A stretch of DNA of 64,000 bases from positions 310,001 to 374,000 of the forward strand of contig CAVZBY010000005.1 in NCBI GenBank assembly GCA_963773685.1. Direction: 5' to 3'. Within the stretch, counting starts at the first letter, position 1; every line of letters begins with the position of its first letter. This stretch comes from JALHVH01 sp963773685. Lineage in GTDB: Bacteria > Acidobacteriota > Aminicenantia > Aminicenantales > Saccharicenantaceae. The position numbers and the translations under genes are program-made. The notes under the pieces are model-generated. The model saw nothing but the letters and a program-made list of their open reading frames with translations. It was not told where the DNA came from and searched no databases. Of this stretch, positions 43,640 to 52,562 are shown one piece after another.

Positions 43640-45232
43640 TCACGGGCCTTCGGGAAATCTCATGCGGCGGAGGAGATCCTTAAAGCGCGGCTCGTCGCGG
43701 AGCTCGTCGAAGAAAGCCGCCGTTTTGAGAAAGACCATCATCGGGCCGTGCTCCTCGTATCCCCTTTCCAGGCACGCCAGGGCCGCTTCCCGCTCCCCGA
43801 GCCCTGCCCGGACGACCGCCTCGAGAGTCGGGTCGATTAGCCTTTGCCCGGAGATCCTGGACCAGGTCTCGAGCGTCTCCCGGGCCTCTTCCTGCCGGCC
43901 GCTTTTCGCGCAAACGAACGCGAGGACGGCATCGAGCATCAGGTCTGCGCCGACGGGAGCCGCCGCCCTCGCCGCGGCGCACGCCGGCCCGGACTCTCCG
44001 GGAGAGCCCTTGAACCAGTGATCGATGCCCAGGGCCATGCGCACGAGATGGTCCGACGGCACCGCATCCTTCAGCTGGTCGAAGACGGCGATCGACTCGT
44101 CGTACCGGCGGGCCCAGAAATACCCCCAGCCTGCCGTCCAAAAGCTCCGCGGGTCGATGGGATCGAGCGCGAGGAGGATCTTCAGGGTTTTCCCCATCTC
44201 GTCGAGTCGTCCCATCCAGCAGAGAAAGTACATATAGCCGTAGTTCGTCCTGTAGGAATTCGGGTTGAGCTCGAGGGCGCGGCGGAAGTGCCCTTCGGCG
44301 GCGGCCCAGTCCCAGTCTCCGAGCGCGGCGGCGCTGGCCAGCACGGCATGTCCCTTGGCCAGGGAGGGATCGAGCTCGATGGCCCGAAGGGCCGCCTCTT
44401 TCTGCCTGGCAAAGGCCTCAACGGAGGGGGCGAAGGAGTAGATGGCCAACTGGGCGTAACACCAGCCGAGCTCGGCGTACGCGGGGGCGAACCCGCCGTC
44501 GATCCCGATGGCCTCTTCGAAATAGCGGATGGCGGCCTCGAGGTCCGACTTGATGAAGGACCTCCCCAGGGCGGCCTGACCTCTCATATAGGCTTCATAG
44601 GCGGCGGGGACGACGGGCCGCCGGGCATAAAGCCGCTCCGACTGCCCGGGAGTGAGGACGGCCCGGACCTTCAGCGCCAGCTCCCGGACGATCTCCCGCT
44701 GAAGGTCGAGGATGTCCGTCATCTCCCGCTCGAAGTCCTGGGACCAGAGACGCCTCTCAGGCGAGGTCCGGTGCAGGCTCGCCGAGATCCGGACCCGGCT
44801 CCCGCTCCGTATGACGCAGCCGTCGACGAGGGCCTTGACGCCGAGCTCCCGCCCGATCTCCGAGAGGCCCTTGGGCGAATCCTTGAATCGCCATACGGAC
44901 CGCCGCGAAATGACGCGGAAGGAGCCGATCGACCCGAGCTCGGCGATGAGCCCTTCCGTCAGGGCCTCGGCCAGATTGTCCTGGTCGCTGTCCTTCGAAA
45001 GGCTCCGGAGCGGAAGGACCGCGATGGAAAGCTCCCCGGCGGGGGAGGAGACCGTCTGGCGGAGCCAGAGGTCGAGCTCCTCGGGATAGGCGAAGACGCG
45101 GGCCTTGGGCGAGCCGTCCCGCCTGTGCACAGGAAGTCCGAGCCCGACCTCCCAGGTCCGGCAGGTGCGCTCCGACCGCTTCAGGTAGGCGGAGATCTCT
45201 TTCCAGGAATCCAGAACGCGGCGCTCGCTCAC
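43640..45232 (-). CDS. MerR/HTH-like N-terminus fused to TolB-like and TPR domains
   Basis: 530 residues. Residues 8-58 (LDSWKEISAYLKRSERTCRTWE, GLPVHR, FAYPEELDLWL) look like a MerR/HTH-type DNA-binding module and recur in the protein at 59898. Next is a TolB/FlgO-like domain (SIAVLPLRSLSKDSDQDNLA, then LGVKALVDGCVIRSG), and then at least six TPRs (AYAELGWCYAQLA, LELNPNSYRTNYGYMY). The architecture is like CadC- or adenylate-cyclase-type TPR regulators, but no transmembrane helix is evident between the domains. A cytoplasmic regulator is inferred. Confidence 0.75.
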   Translation of the reverse strand: MSERRVLDSWKEISAYLKRSERTCRTWEVGLGLPVHRRDGSPKARVFAYPEELDLWLRQTVSSPAGELSIAVLPLRSLSKDSDQDNLAEALTEGLIAELGSIGSFRVISRRSVWRFKDSPKGLSEIGRELGVKALVDGCVIRSGSRVRISASLHRTSPERRLWSQDFEREMTDILDLQREIVRELALKVRAVLTPGQSERLYARRPVVPAAYEAYMRGQAALGRSFIKSDLEAAIRYFEEAIGIDGGFAPAYAELGWCYAQLAIYSFAPSVEAFARQKEAALRAIELDPSLAKGHAVLASAAALGDWDWAAAEGHFRRALELNPNSYRTNYGYMYFLCWMGRLDEMGKTLKILLALDPIDPRSFWTAGWGYFWARRYDESIAVFDQLKDAVPSDHLVRMALGIDHWFKGSPGESGPACAAARAAAPVGADLMLDAVLAFVCAKSGRQEEARETLETWSRISGQRLIDPTLEAVVRAGLGEREAALACLERGYEEHGPMMVFLKTAAFFDELRDEPRFKDLLRRMRFPEGP

Positions 45233-45265
45233 TGTTTCCCCCGGAGGCCTCCCCCAAGCGTTCTC

Positions 45266-45294
45266 AGTGTAAGGGCCGCTCCGGGCAAAGTCAA
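45266..45294 (-). promoter_or_regulatory. promoter of the HTH-TolB-TPR gene
   Basis: Minus-strand TTGACT (45294-45289), 17 bp, TACACT (45271-45266). Confidence 0.55.
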
Positions 45295-45355
45295 CCTCTT
45301 CGGGCGCCCGAGCGGCGGGCCGGCGGATGTGATATCATGAGGCTGCGGAGGGCAT

Positions 45356-45622
45356 ATGACCAAGAAGAGATTCAGCCTGAGCGAAGCCCGGAAGATCGGC
45401 AAGGACCTCGGCCTGAGCTGGAGGAAGGTGAACCTCGCTCAGTTCCACCGGGGCCTCAACGTCGAGCTCGAGCACGGGACGCGGAACCTCGTCACGAACG
45501 TCACGGACGACGACTCGATCCTGACGGCCCGGATCGCCCTGGCCCACCTGGCCGAGTTCCCCGACTATTACACGCGGCTGGACAAGATGGAGAAGGCCGC
45601 CGAAAAGTACTGGAAGCCATAG
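45356..45622 (+). CDS. DUF5661 family protein
   Basis: 88 residues. RKIGKDLGLSWRKVNLAQF, GLNVELEHGT, NVTDDDSILTARIALAHLAE and FPDYYTRLDKMEK fit the conserved blocks of DUF5661. This small cytosolic family of unknown function is often found in metagenome-derived bacteria. The start is ATG 45356, with GGAGG seven bases upstream. It precedes the hydrogenase maturation protease by 34 bp on the same strand. Confidence 0.85.
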   Translation: MTKKRFSLSEARKIGKDLGLSWRKVNLAQFHRGLNVELEHGTRNLVTNVTDDDSILTARIALAHLAEFPDYYTRLDKMEKAAEKYWKP

Positions 45623-45656
45623 GCCGGAGGGCCGCTCGCGCCCGGGGAGCCCCGAT

Positions 45657-46130
45657 ATGTCCCTGCCGCCGGATAGGATCCTGGTCCTGGGCGTCGGCAA
45701 TATCCTGATGGGCGACGAGGGCGTCGGCATCCGCGTCATCCGCCTCCTCGAGGAGCGTCTGATCGATCCCGGCACGAAGATCGTGGACGGCGGGACGGGC
45801 GGATTGTCCCTGCTGGAGTATTTCCTGGACCGCGATCGCGTCATTCTGGTGGACGCGGTATTGGACGGAAGCGCGCCGGGAACCGTCTCGGTCCTGAAGC
45901 CGGTCTACAGCCGCGATTACCCCCGGACGCTCGTGGCCCACGATATCGGCCTGAAGGACGTCCTCGACGCCGTCGTCCTCCTGGACCGGGGGCCCGAGGT
46001 GTGGCTCGTGACCGTCAGCGTCGCGGACGCCGCGACGCCGTCGCTCGACCTGTCGCCCGCCGTCGCGGCGGCCCTTGAACCCGCCGTCGTCAGGATCCTC
46101 GAGGTCCTGACCGAGGCCCGCGCCCGCTGA
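45657..46130 (+). CDS. hyaD: [NiFe]-hydrogenase maturation protease (HyaD/HycI family)
   Basis: 157 residues. ILVLGVGNILMGDEGVGIRVI has the Ni-binding Glu. VDGGTGGLSLLEYF, then VILVDAV with the Asp, and VAHDIGLKDVL with the His complete the M52 triad. It cleaves the C-terminal tail of the large subunit after Ni insertion; the matching tail is visible at 46830 after DPCIACAVH. It is encoded on the opposite strand and is convergent with the cytochrome b gene (adjacent stops). Confidence 0.92.
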   Translation: MSLPPDRILVLGVGNILMGDEGVGIRVIRLLEERLIDPGTKIVDGGTGGLSLLEYFLDRDRVILVDAVLDGSAPGTVSVLKPVYSRDYPRTLVAHDIGLKDVLDAVVLLDRGPEVWLVTVSVADAATPSLDLSPAVAAALEPAVVRILEVLTEARAR

Positions 46131-46820
46131 TCACCGGTCCTTGTTCCGTTTCTCGATGAACTTCCAGCCCCCGACGATCGAGGAGATGGTCCCCCGGCCC
46201 TCGATGTAGTCGTGATAGAACGACAGATAGATGTGCCCCATGAGGAAGATGATGAAGGCCCAGGAGGCCAGGTGGTGCCACTGGCGCAGGGCCGCCTCGC
46301 CGCCGAAGAGCGGAGTGATCCAGGCGAAGAGGCGGGGGAACCAGCTCGGGCTCATGGCCGAATAGAGGGCGAAGCCCGAAGCGATCTGGAAAAGCATGAC
46401 CAGGAAGATGCCGGAGTAGATCAGCGCCGCCAGCGGGTTGGAAGCCGTGGACTCCATGGGGAGCTTGCAGATCATGAAGACGTCGAGGCAGATGACCTTC
46501 CCCATCTCCCGCCATTTGGCCCTCGTGAGCGGCAGGAAGTTGCGCCACCGGACGAACTCGTTCCCGACGAACCCCCAGTAGACGCGGCCCAGGAATCCCA
46601 GCAGGAACAGGTAGGCCACGAAGAAGTGAAGGAACCGCGCCCTTCCGAACCAGTATTGGGCCGATGCTTCCTTCGCGCTCATGAGGGCGGGGGGGTTGGC
46701 GATGATGAATCCCGTCGCGATGAGGGCGAAGACGCAGGCGAAATTCAGCCAATGCAGGAGCCGGATGGGGAGCTCCCAGACATAGACCTGGTTGTATTCG
46801 AGGATCCTTTCCTTGGCCAT
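46131..46820 (-). CDS. hyaC: Ni/Fe-hydrogenase b-type cytochrome subunit
   Basis: 229 residues, four to five transmembrane helices. VYVWELPIRLLHWLNFACVFALIAT begins the di-haem cytochrome b fold; the haem-ligand histidines are in RLLHW, FLHFFVAYLF, and HHLASWAFIIFLMGHIYLSFYHD. It anchors the periplasmic hydrogenase and passes electrons to quinone. It is the last gene of the minus-strand operon, nine bases after the large subunit. Confidence 0.92.
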   Translation of the reverse strand: MAKERILEYNQVYVWELPIRLLHWLNFACVFALIATGFIIANPPALMSAKEASAQYWFGRARFLHFFVAYLFLLGFLGRVYWGFVGNEFVRWRNFLPLTRAKWREMGKVICLDVFMICKLPMESTASNPLAALIYSGIFLVMLFQIASGFALYSAMSPSWFPRLFAWITPLFGGEAALRQWHHLASWAFIIFLMGHIYLSFYHDYIEGRGTISSIVGGWKFIEKRNKDR

Positions 46821-46829
46821 GGTCCCCTC

Positions 46830-48551
46830 CTAGAAGAACGTCACCCGGTTGAGGTGCTTTCCCTCCGGGTCGTGGAGATGGACGGCGCAGGCGATGCACG
46901 GATCGAACGAATGGATGGTGCGCAGGATCTCGACCGGCTGTTCCGGGTCGGCGACCGGAGTCCCGACGAGGGCGGCCTCATAGGATGAGCGCTGGCCCGC
47001 CCCGTCGCGCGGAGAGCCGTTCCACGTGGTCGGGACGACAAGCTGGTAATTGGCGATCTTTCCGTCCCTGATGACGACCCAGTGGGCGAGGGCGCCCCGG
47101 GGCGCTTCGCTCATCCCCACGCCCCGCGCTTCTTTCGGCCAGGTCTTCGGGTCCCATTTCTCGGCGTTGAACATCCGCGTGTCGCCCTTCTTGATGTTGG
47201 CGATGAGATCGTCGTAGAAGCGGAGGGCCCAACGGGCGATGAGCCGGGTCTCGAGACCGCGGGCGGCCGTCCGGCCGAGCGTCGAGAAAAGGGCCGTTAC
47301 GGGCGCTCCGAGCGCCCCCAGGGCCCCGTTCACGACCTCACGAACCTCCTCGTGCCCGGAGGCGTAAGCGACGAGGAGCCGGGCCAGCGGGCCGACCTCC
47401 ATCGGCCGTCCTTTCCAGCGCGGCGTTTTGAGCCAGCTGTACTTGGCCGCGACGTCGAGCTCTTCGTAGGGCGGTTTGGGCCCCGTATAGGCGAGCTCGG
47501 TCTCGCCGTCCCAGGGATGAAGGGCGACGGCGTCCCCCGACCCGTATTTATACCAGGAATGGGCGATGCTTTCACGGACCTGGTCCGGGTCCTCGCCTTT
47601 GACCTCCTGGACCTCGGCCAGGTTCCTGTCGATGATGGCGCCCCTCGGGAACAAGAAGCTGGCCGGATCGCCGTACCCGTTCGTGGGGAGGTCCCCGTAA
47701 GCCAGATAATTCGTCAGGCCCCCGCCGATCGCAAACCAGTCCTTGTAAAATCCGGCCACGGCCAGGAGATCCGGCAGGTAGACCTGTTCCACGAAGGTCG
47801 CGGCGTCGTCGAAGAGCTTTTTGACGAACGCCAGCCGCTCCGCGTTGAGGGCGTTGGCGTCCTCGATGTTGATGGCGCAGGTCGCCCCGCCGACCAGGTA
47901 GTTGGGATGGGGGTTCTTGCCGCCGAAGATCGTCATGACCTTGACGATCTCCTTCATCCATTCGAGGGCGTCGAGGTAATGGACGACGGCCAGGAGGTTG
48001 ACCTCCGGCGGGAGCTTGTAGGCGGGGTGGCCCCAGTAGGCGTTGGCGAAGATGCCCAGCTGTCCGCTCGCCGCGAACCCCTTGAGCCGGTTCTGGACGT
48101 CCCGGAAGTAACCCTCGGAGTTCTTCGGCCAGGAGGACAGGCTCTGGGCGATACGGGCCGCCTCCTTCGGGTCGGCCTTGAGGGCGCTCACGACATCCAC
48201 CCAGTCCAGGGCGTGGAGATGGTAGAAGTGAACGACGTGGTCCTGGAGGTAATGGGCGCAGAACATGAGATTCCGGATGAGCTCGGCGTTCGGCGGCACG
48301 GCGATGCCCAGGGCGTTCTCCACGGTCCGGACCGAAGCCAGGGCATGGACCGTCGTGCAGACGCCGCAGGCGCGCTCGGTGTAGGCCCAGGCGTCCCTCG
48401 GGTCCCGCCCTTTGAGAATGATCTCCATGCCGCGGACCATCGTCCCCGAGGACCAGGCGTCCTCGACCTTGCCGTCCTTGACCTGGGCTTCGACGCGCAG
48501 GTGCCCTTCGATCCGGGTTATGGGATCGATCACGACTCGCGAAGCCATCAC
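46830..48551 (-). CDS. hyaB: [NiFe] uptake hydrogenase large subunit
   Basis: 573 residues. RIEGHLRVEAQVKDG at the N-terminus and the L1 signature ERACGVCTTVH near residue 60 are present, as is the L2 signature DPCIACAVH at the C-terminus, followed by a 15-residue tail (LHDPEGKHLNRVTFF) that the maturation protease must remove. Both CxxC pairs are intact, so the NiFe site should assemble. L1 and L2 are of the group 1 membrane-bound type. It overlaps the small subunit stop by four bases. Confidence 0.95.
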   Translation of the reverse strand: MMASRVVIDPITRIEGHLRVEAQVKDGKVEDAWSSGTMVRGMEIILKGRDPRDAWAYTERACGVCTTVHALASVRTVENALGIAVPPNAELIRNLMFCAHYLQDHVVHFYHLHALDWVDVVSALKADPKEAARIAQSLSSWPKNSEGYFRDVQNRLKGFAASGQLGIFANAYWGHPAYKLPPEVNLLAVVHYLDALEWMKEIVKVMTIFGGKNPHPNYLVGGATCAINIEDANALNAERLAFVKKLFDDAATFVEQVYLPDLLAVAGFYKDWFAIGGGLTNYLAYGDLPTNGYGDPASFLFPRGAIIDRNLAEVQEVKGEDPDQVRESIAHSWYKYGSGDAVALHPWDGETELAYTGPKPPYEELDVAAKYSWLKTPRWKGRPMEVGPLARLLVAYASGHEEVREVVNGALGALGAPVTALFSTLGRTAARGLETRLIARWALRFYDDLIANIKKGDTRMFNAEKWDPKTWPKEARGVGMSEAPRGALAHWVVIRDGKIANYQLVVPTTWNGSPRDGAGQRSSYEAALVGTPVADPEQPVEILRTIHSFDPCIACAVHLHDPEGKHLNRVTFF

Positions 48552-49690
48552 GCACCTCCCTTCCGCCCGGGTTCCTCCCCGGCGGGCTTGATGTCCTTAT
48601 CCGTCAGGCTCGTGTCCTTCCCGTGGCGGATCATCTTCCGTTTCCGGAGATTGGTCGAGACGGCGTGGACGGCCATCGCGCCCGCGGCCGCGGCGACGGC
48701 GTAACCCCCGATCCGATCCGCGGTGGTTTCGATCCCGAAGCCGGGGAACGATTCGAGGCGGGAATAGATCCGGCCGATGTCCCAATAGCCCTCCTCGCTG
48801 CATCCGATGCACGGGTGGCCCGATTGGATGGGGTAGCTCACGCCCTGGTTCCAGCGGATGACGCCGCAGGAGTTGTAGGTGACGGGGCCCCGGCAGCCCA
48901 TCTTGTACAGGCAGTAGCCTTTGCGGGCGCTCGTGTCGTCGAAGGTCTCGACGAACAGTCCCGCGTCGTAGTACGGGCGGCGATAACAGGTGTCATGGAC
49001 GCGCTTCGAGTAGAAGGCCATCGGCCGGCCTTCGCCATCGAGCTCCGGAAGGCGTCCGAAGGTGAGGAGGTGGACGACGACCCCGCTCATGACGTCGGCG
49101 ATGGGCGGGCAGCCCGGGACGTTGATCACGGTCTGCGGGACGACCTCGTGCACGGGCCGGGCGCCGGTCGGGTTCGGGCTCGCGGCCTGGATACAGCCGT
49201 TCGACGCGCAGGAGCCCCAGGCGATGACGGCTTTCGCCCCCGCGGCGGCCTCACGGACGATCTCGAGGGCCGTCCGTCCGGCGATCGTGCAGTAGATCCC
49301 GCCGTCCTTGACCGGGATGGCGCCCTCGACAAGGCAGATGTACTCGCCGGGGTGGGCTTTCATCGTGGCCTGAAGGGTCTCTTCGGCCCGGGCGCCGGAC
49401 GCGGCCTGGAGCGTCTGCGTGTAGTCGAGCGAGATCCTGTCGAGGAGGATCTCGGCGATCAAAGGATGCGAGCTCCGGATGAACGATTCGCTGCAGCACG
49501 TGCATTCCTGGAAGTGGAGCCAGACCATCGGCGGGCGCGGCTTCGTGTCCAACGCCTGGACGACGGCCGGCAGGCCGCTGGCGTCGATGCCGGCGGCCGC
49601 GGCCGCGACGGCGCAGAACCGAAGGAACTCCCGGCGCGAATACCCCCTGGACCTGAAAAGATCCCATACGGTCGCGGGTTTTTCCCCCAT
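48548..49690 (-). CDS. hyaA: [NiFe] uptake hydrogenase small subunit, Tat-exported
   Basis: 380 residues. The twin-arginine signal SRREFLRFCAVAAAAAGI occurs near residue 18, consistent with the tatA gene in this window. The Fe-S cluster ligands are ECTCCSESFIRSSHPL (proximal), AWGSCASNGC, NVPGCPPIAD and a C-terminal set in CYRRP, GYCLYKMGCRG and HPCIGCSEEGYW. A C-terminal hydrophobic segment (GGYAVAAAAGAMAVHAV) is the membrane anchor seen in group 1 enzymes. GGAGGGG precedes the start. Confidence 0.95.
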   Translation of the reverse strand: MGEKPATVWDLFRSRGYSRREFLRFCAVAAAAAGIDASGLPAVVQALDTKPRPPMVWLHFQECTCCSESFIRSSHPLIAEILLDRISLDYTQTLQAASGARAEETLQATMKAHPGEYICLVEGAIPVKDGGIYCTIAGRTALEIVREAAAGAKAVIAWGSCASNGCIQAASPNPTGARPVHEVVPQTVINVPGCPPIADVMSGVVVHLLTFGRLPELDGEGRPMAFYSKRVHDTCYRRPYYDAGLFVETFDDTSARKGYCLYKMGCRGPVTYNSCGVIRWNQGVSYPIQSGHPCIGCSEEGYWDIGRIYSRLESFPGFGIETTADRIGGYAVAAAAGAMAVHAVSTNLRKRKMIRHGKDTSLTDKDIKPAGEEPGRKGGA

Positions 49691-49783
49691 AACCCCTCCT
49701 TCTCCGATGATCGGATATTATGAATGAGGACGGTTGGATACGGGAGATGGGGAGGGGCTGTTCATCATGGACCGCTCATATCC

Positions 49784-49812
49784 AATCTAATTCATCGGAA
49801 TTGTCGTGTCAA
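49784..49812 (-). promoter_or_regulatory. hydrogenase operon promoter
   Basis: Minus-strand TTGACA (49812-49807), 17 bp, TAGATT (49789-49784). The leader of about 85 nt has TTGGATA near its 5' end that can pair with TATCCAA near 49735. It also carries CCGAT-cATCGG just before the ribosome site. Confidence 0.65.
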
Positions 49813-49944
49813 GTTCCTGCCCATAGATTTTTCGGCCTCTCGGCGCGCTCGGGGGATGCGGTCGTGGCGGGCCTGAAGCCCTTCGAGATCAAGACGATCA
49901 AATTGAAGGGCCGGCCCAGAGCGGGCCAGCCCCCGAACCTTGCC

Positions 49945-50835
49945 TTACTTGCCCTTGCGGATGTAGATGTCGCCGTTGAAGGTGTTGAACGTGATCTCCG
50001 GGCCGCCTCCGTTGATGGAGCCGGTCAGGAACCGGTCGAAGCTGATACGGTACTTGCCCTTCCCCGACTTCATAGCCTCCTCGGCGGGCTTCTGAGAGGC
50101 GGGCTTGAGGGTGACGTCGAAATCGCTGTAGATATCGCCCTGCTGGGTCTTCATCCGGACCGACGCCTTGATATCGGCCGGGAAGGTCACGTCGACGTCC
50201 CCGTTCATCGTGCTGAAGGACATGGGCTTGTCCGGCGTCACCCGGGACAGCTGCACCAGGATCTCTCCGTTGACGGTGTGAGCGACGACGTTCCCCGAGA
50301 CGTTCTTCAGGGTGTTCGAGCCGTTGACGTTGCCGACCTCGATCGTCCCGCTGACGTTCTCGACGACGATGTCCCCGTCGTTCGTCGAGCTGAGCTCGAG
50401 GTTGGACGCCGACGGGACCTGGATCACGAGGTCCACGGCGTTCTTCCACGATTCCGAGCTGATGGTGACGACGTTGTTCTCTTCCTCGATCTCGAGGCCC
50501 GTGCCGACGACAGGAATGAGCTTCATTCCTGCGGCCTTGTCCCTGTCCTCTTCGTGCTCGTTCTCGGCCGGTTCGGCTTCTTCGGACTCGAGATGATCGT
50601 CCCCCTCGCCGAGCTTTTCCTCGCGGATCCTCGCCTCGACGATGATCTCCTTGCCCGCATAGCCCTTCACCGTGATCCCGCCCATGAGCACCCCGGCCTT
50701 GATCAAGGCCGGCTTTTCCGGGTTCGTCAGAGGCACGACCGCACGGTCGACCTTCGCGTCCTGGGCCAGCCCGAGGACGGCGGCCCCGATGAGCAGGAGC
50801 AGTCCCAGAAGCATGCAACGATACGATGTTTTCAT
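49945..50835 (-). CDS. DUF4097-type beta-helix exported protein
   Basis: 296 residues with a signal peptide (CMLLGLLLLIGAAVLGLA). The rest is beta-strand repeats alternating V-x-V, with VVENVSGTIEVGNVNGSNTLKNVSG, VNGEILVQLSR and NTFNGDIYIRKGK, the hallmarks of the DUF4097 (adhesin-like) fold. The C-terminus KGK is very short. It is the last gene of the ECF operon that starts at 53131, following a second DUF4097 gene. Expression from the ECF promoter is expected. Function unknown. Confidence 0.85.
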   Translation of the reverse strand: MKTSYRCMLLGLLLLIGAAVLGLAQDAKVDRAVVPLTNPEKPALIKAGVLMGGITVKGYAGKEIIVEARIREEKLGEGDDHLESEEAEPAENEHEEDRDKAAGMKLIPVVGTGLEIEEENNVVTISSESWKNAVDLVIQVPSASNLELSSTNDGDIVVENVSGTIEVGNVNGSNTLKNVSGNVVAHTVNGEILVQLSRVTPDKPMSFSTMNGDVDVTFPADIKASVRMKTQQGDIYSDFDVTLKPASQKPAEEAMKSGKGKYRISFDRFLTGSINGGGPEITFNTFNGDIYIRKGK

Positions 50836-50850
50836 GTTATCCTCCTTGGA

Positions 50851-51738
50851 TCAGATGGTTTTCTTTATCAGGATATCCCCGTTGAGGGTTTCCAGCTTGA
50901 TCTCGGGACCGCCTTTCCCGACGCGGACGCCGAAGAAGCGGTCGCTCGAGAACACGGTCCGGCCTCCCTCCTTCCGCGCCGTGGACGCCGCGGCCGGAAG
51001 GGCGGTCACGGGAAAGTCCGAGTAGGCCTCGCCGTTCATGGACTTGATGCGGAAATCGGCCGAAAGCCCAACGGGGAAGCTCAGCACGATCTCGCCGTTC
51101 ACGGTTGCGAACGCGCACGCCCCGGCCGGCGGGCGCCGGAACGAGACCTCGACGCTTCCGTTGACCGTAGAGGCCTTGCCCGAGCCCGCGGCGCCGGCGA
51201 GACGAACCTTCCCGTTGACGTTGGCGACGTCGAAATCGCCCTCCACGCCCTTGATCGCGACGTCGCCGTCCATGACGGTGGCGATGGTGAGCTTCGTCCG
51301 GGCGGGGACTTTGAGCTCGAAATCGTACTTGACGATATAGCCGGCGTCCTTGCGGTGGCGGACCCCCCGGTGCCCGTCCCGGTCATTACAGCGGAACGGC
51401 CCGTCCACGTAAACGCTCAGGGCGTTCGGCGCTTCCGGGATGTCCAGCTTGACCTCGGCCCGGGCCCGTTCGAGCTTGTCCTTGGATTCGGCCATTATGG
51501 TCCGCCGGGCGACCATCTCGATGTCCGTCCCGCTGTGGCTTTCCACCGTGATGCCGCCCCAGACATTATCCACGGAGACCTCGGGGACCGAGCCCGCGGC
51601 GACCCGGACGGTCCTCCGGACCTCGTCCTTTTCCACGACGGGGTAATCGCGATCGTCGTCGTCCCGGGCGGGGAGAGGGCCGCCGGCGAGCAGACCGAGA
51701 ACGGCCAGGGCCGGGAGACCGAACAGGATCTTCTTCAT
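50851..51738 (-). CDS. DUF4097-type exported protein
   Basis: 295 residues from ATG 51738 (GGAGG upstream), with a signal peptide (ILFGLPALAVLGLLAGG). Beta repeats include VSVDNVWGGITVESHSG, MDGDVAIKGVEGDFDVANVN and KTI-ending LETLNGDILIKK. The overall fold is the same as that of the downstream neighbour, so the two are tandem duplicates within one operon. An envelope or surface location is likely. Confidence 0.85.
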   Translation of the reverse strand: MKKILFGLPALAVLGLLAGGPLPARDDDDRDYPVVEKDEVRRTVRVAAGSVPEVSVDNVWGGITVESHSGTDIEMVARRTIMAESKDKLERARAEVKLDIPEAPNALSVYVDGPFRCNDRDGHRGVRHRKDAGYIVKYDFELKVPARTKLTIATVMDGDVAIKGVEGDFDVANVNGKVRLAGAAGSGKASTVNGSVEVSFRRPPAGACAFATVNGEIVLSFPVGLSADFRIKSMNGEAYSDFPVTALPAAASTARKEGGRTVFSSDRFFGVRVGKGGPEIKLETLNGDILIKKTI

Positions 51739-51749
51739 CGAAGCCTCCT

Positions 51750-52562
51750 TCACATGATCTGCTTGAGGCCGAGCTCGGCATGCTGTTTGACCTCGGGCGA
51801 AAGCCGGGCCCCGCCGAGGAGCTTCCTGAGGGCATCGGCCGCCCGCGCCTCCCTGATCTCGACCAGGAGGTCGATGAGGGCGACCTGGACGATGGGAGAA
51901 TCCTGCTTTCCGAGCGAGCGGATCAGGCTGTCCTTGACCCCGGCGTCGTTCCGGAAGAGGTAGAGCGCGTCCACCGCGGCCAGCCGGACGTTGACGTTGG
52001 AGTCGCTGTCAAGGGTATCGACGAGCGCCTGGAGGGTCTTCCGGTCCGGGCTGTCGAGCTGGGTGCTCCAGCCGACCCCTTCGATCCGGTCGGAGGCCTG
52101 CGGACGGTCGAGCATCGACAGGGCGATGGTCCGGCGCATGTCCTGGAGCTCCCGATGGATGGTCGCCGTCCGGCCCGCCGTGCCCGCCTCGCGCAGGACG
52201 TATCCCGCGCCGACGCCGACGACCAGCAGGGCGAGGGAGAAGGCGTATACGAACGAAGGCTTCCGGAACGCCGTTAGGCCCCCCAGGAATTCCCGGAGAC
52301 GGCCGCGGCCGCGACCTGCGGCTTCCGCGTCAGCCGTCCGCTTGGCATCTTCGAGCATCGCGTAGAAGCTCTCGCGCAGGCGGCCCGAGGGCTGTTCCCG
52401 GGGAATGACGCCGAGCCTGGCCCAGACGGCGCTCAATTCCTCGATCTCGGCCCGGCAAGCCGCGCAGGCGGCGATATGGTCCCGGACGGCGGACTTGGCC
52501 GTATCGTCGATGTCGTCGGCGAGATAACCGGCGAATTGTTCCCTGATCTTTTCACAGCTCAT
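51750..52562 (-). CDS. anti-sigma factor with zinc finger, one TM helix and HEAT repeats
   Basis: 270 residues from ATG 52562, which overlaps the sigma factor stop by the ATGA sequence. The N-terminus has the zinc-finger motif HIAACAACRAE (H-x3-C-x2-C) of anti-sigma factors. FVYAFSLALLVVGVGAGYVL is one transmembrane helix. The periplasmic part has HEAT-like helical pairs (VNVRLAAVDALYLFRND, VQVALIDLLVEIREA). A membrane-bound regulator that senses through its HEAT domain is inferred. Confidence 0.85.
   Translation of the reverse strand: MSCEKIREQFAGYLADDIDDTAKSAVRDHIAACAACRAEIEELSAVWARLGVIPREQPSGRLRESFYAMLEDAKRTADAEAAGRGRGRLREFLGGLTAFRKPSFVYAFSLALLVVGVGAGYVLREAGTAGRTATIHRELQDMRRTIALSMLDRPQASDRIEGVGWSTQLDSPDRKTLQALVDTLDSDSNVNVRLAAVDALYLFRNDAGVKDSLIRSLGKQDSPIVQVALIDLLVEIREARAADALRKLLGGARLSPEVKQHAELGLKQIM

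Noticed and set aside
46830..48551. Selenocysteine-type hydrogenase
   Set aside because: Both Ni-ligand motifs carry Cys codons (RACGVCT and DPCIACAVH), with no in-frame TGA.
49720..51963. 747-codon plus-strand open frame
   Set aside because: It is antisense to two DUF4097 genes with signal peptides and ribosome sites. Its Asp/Arg-rich text is typical of the complementary strand of GC-rich genes.
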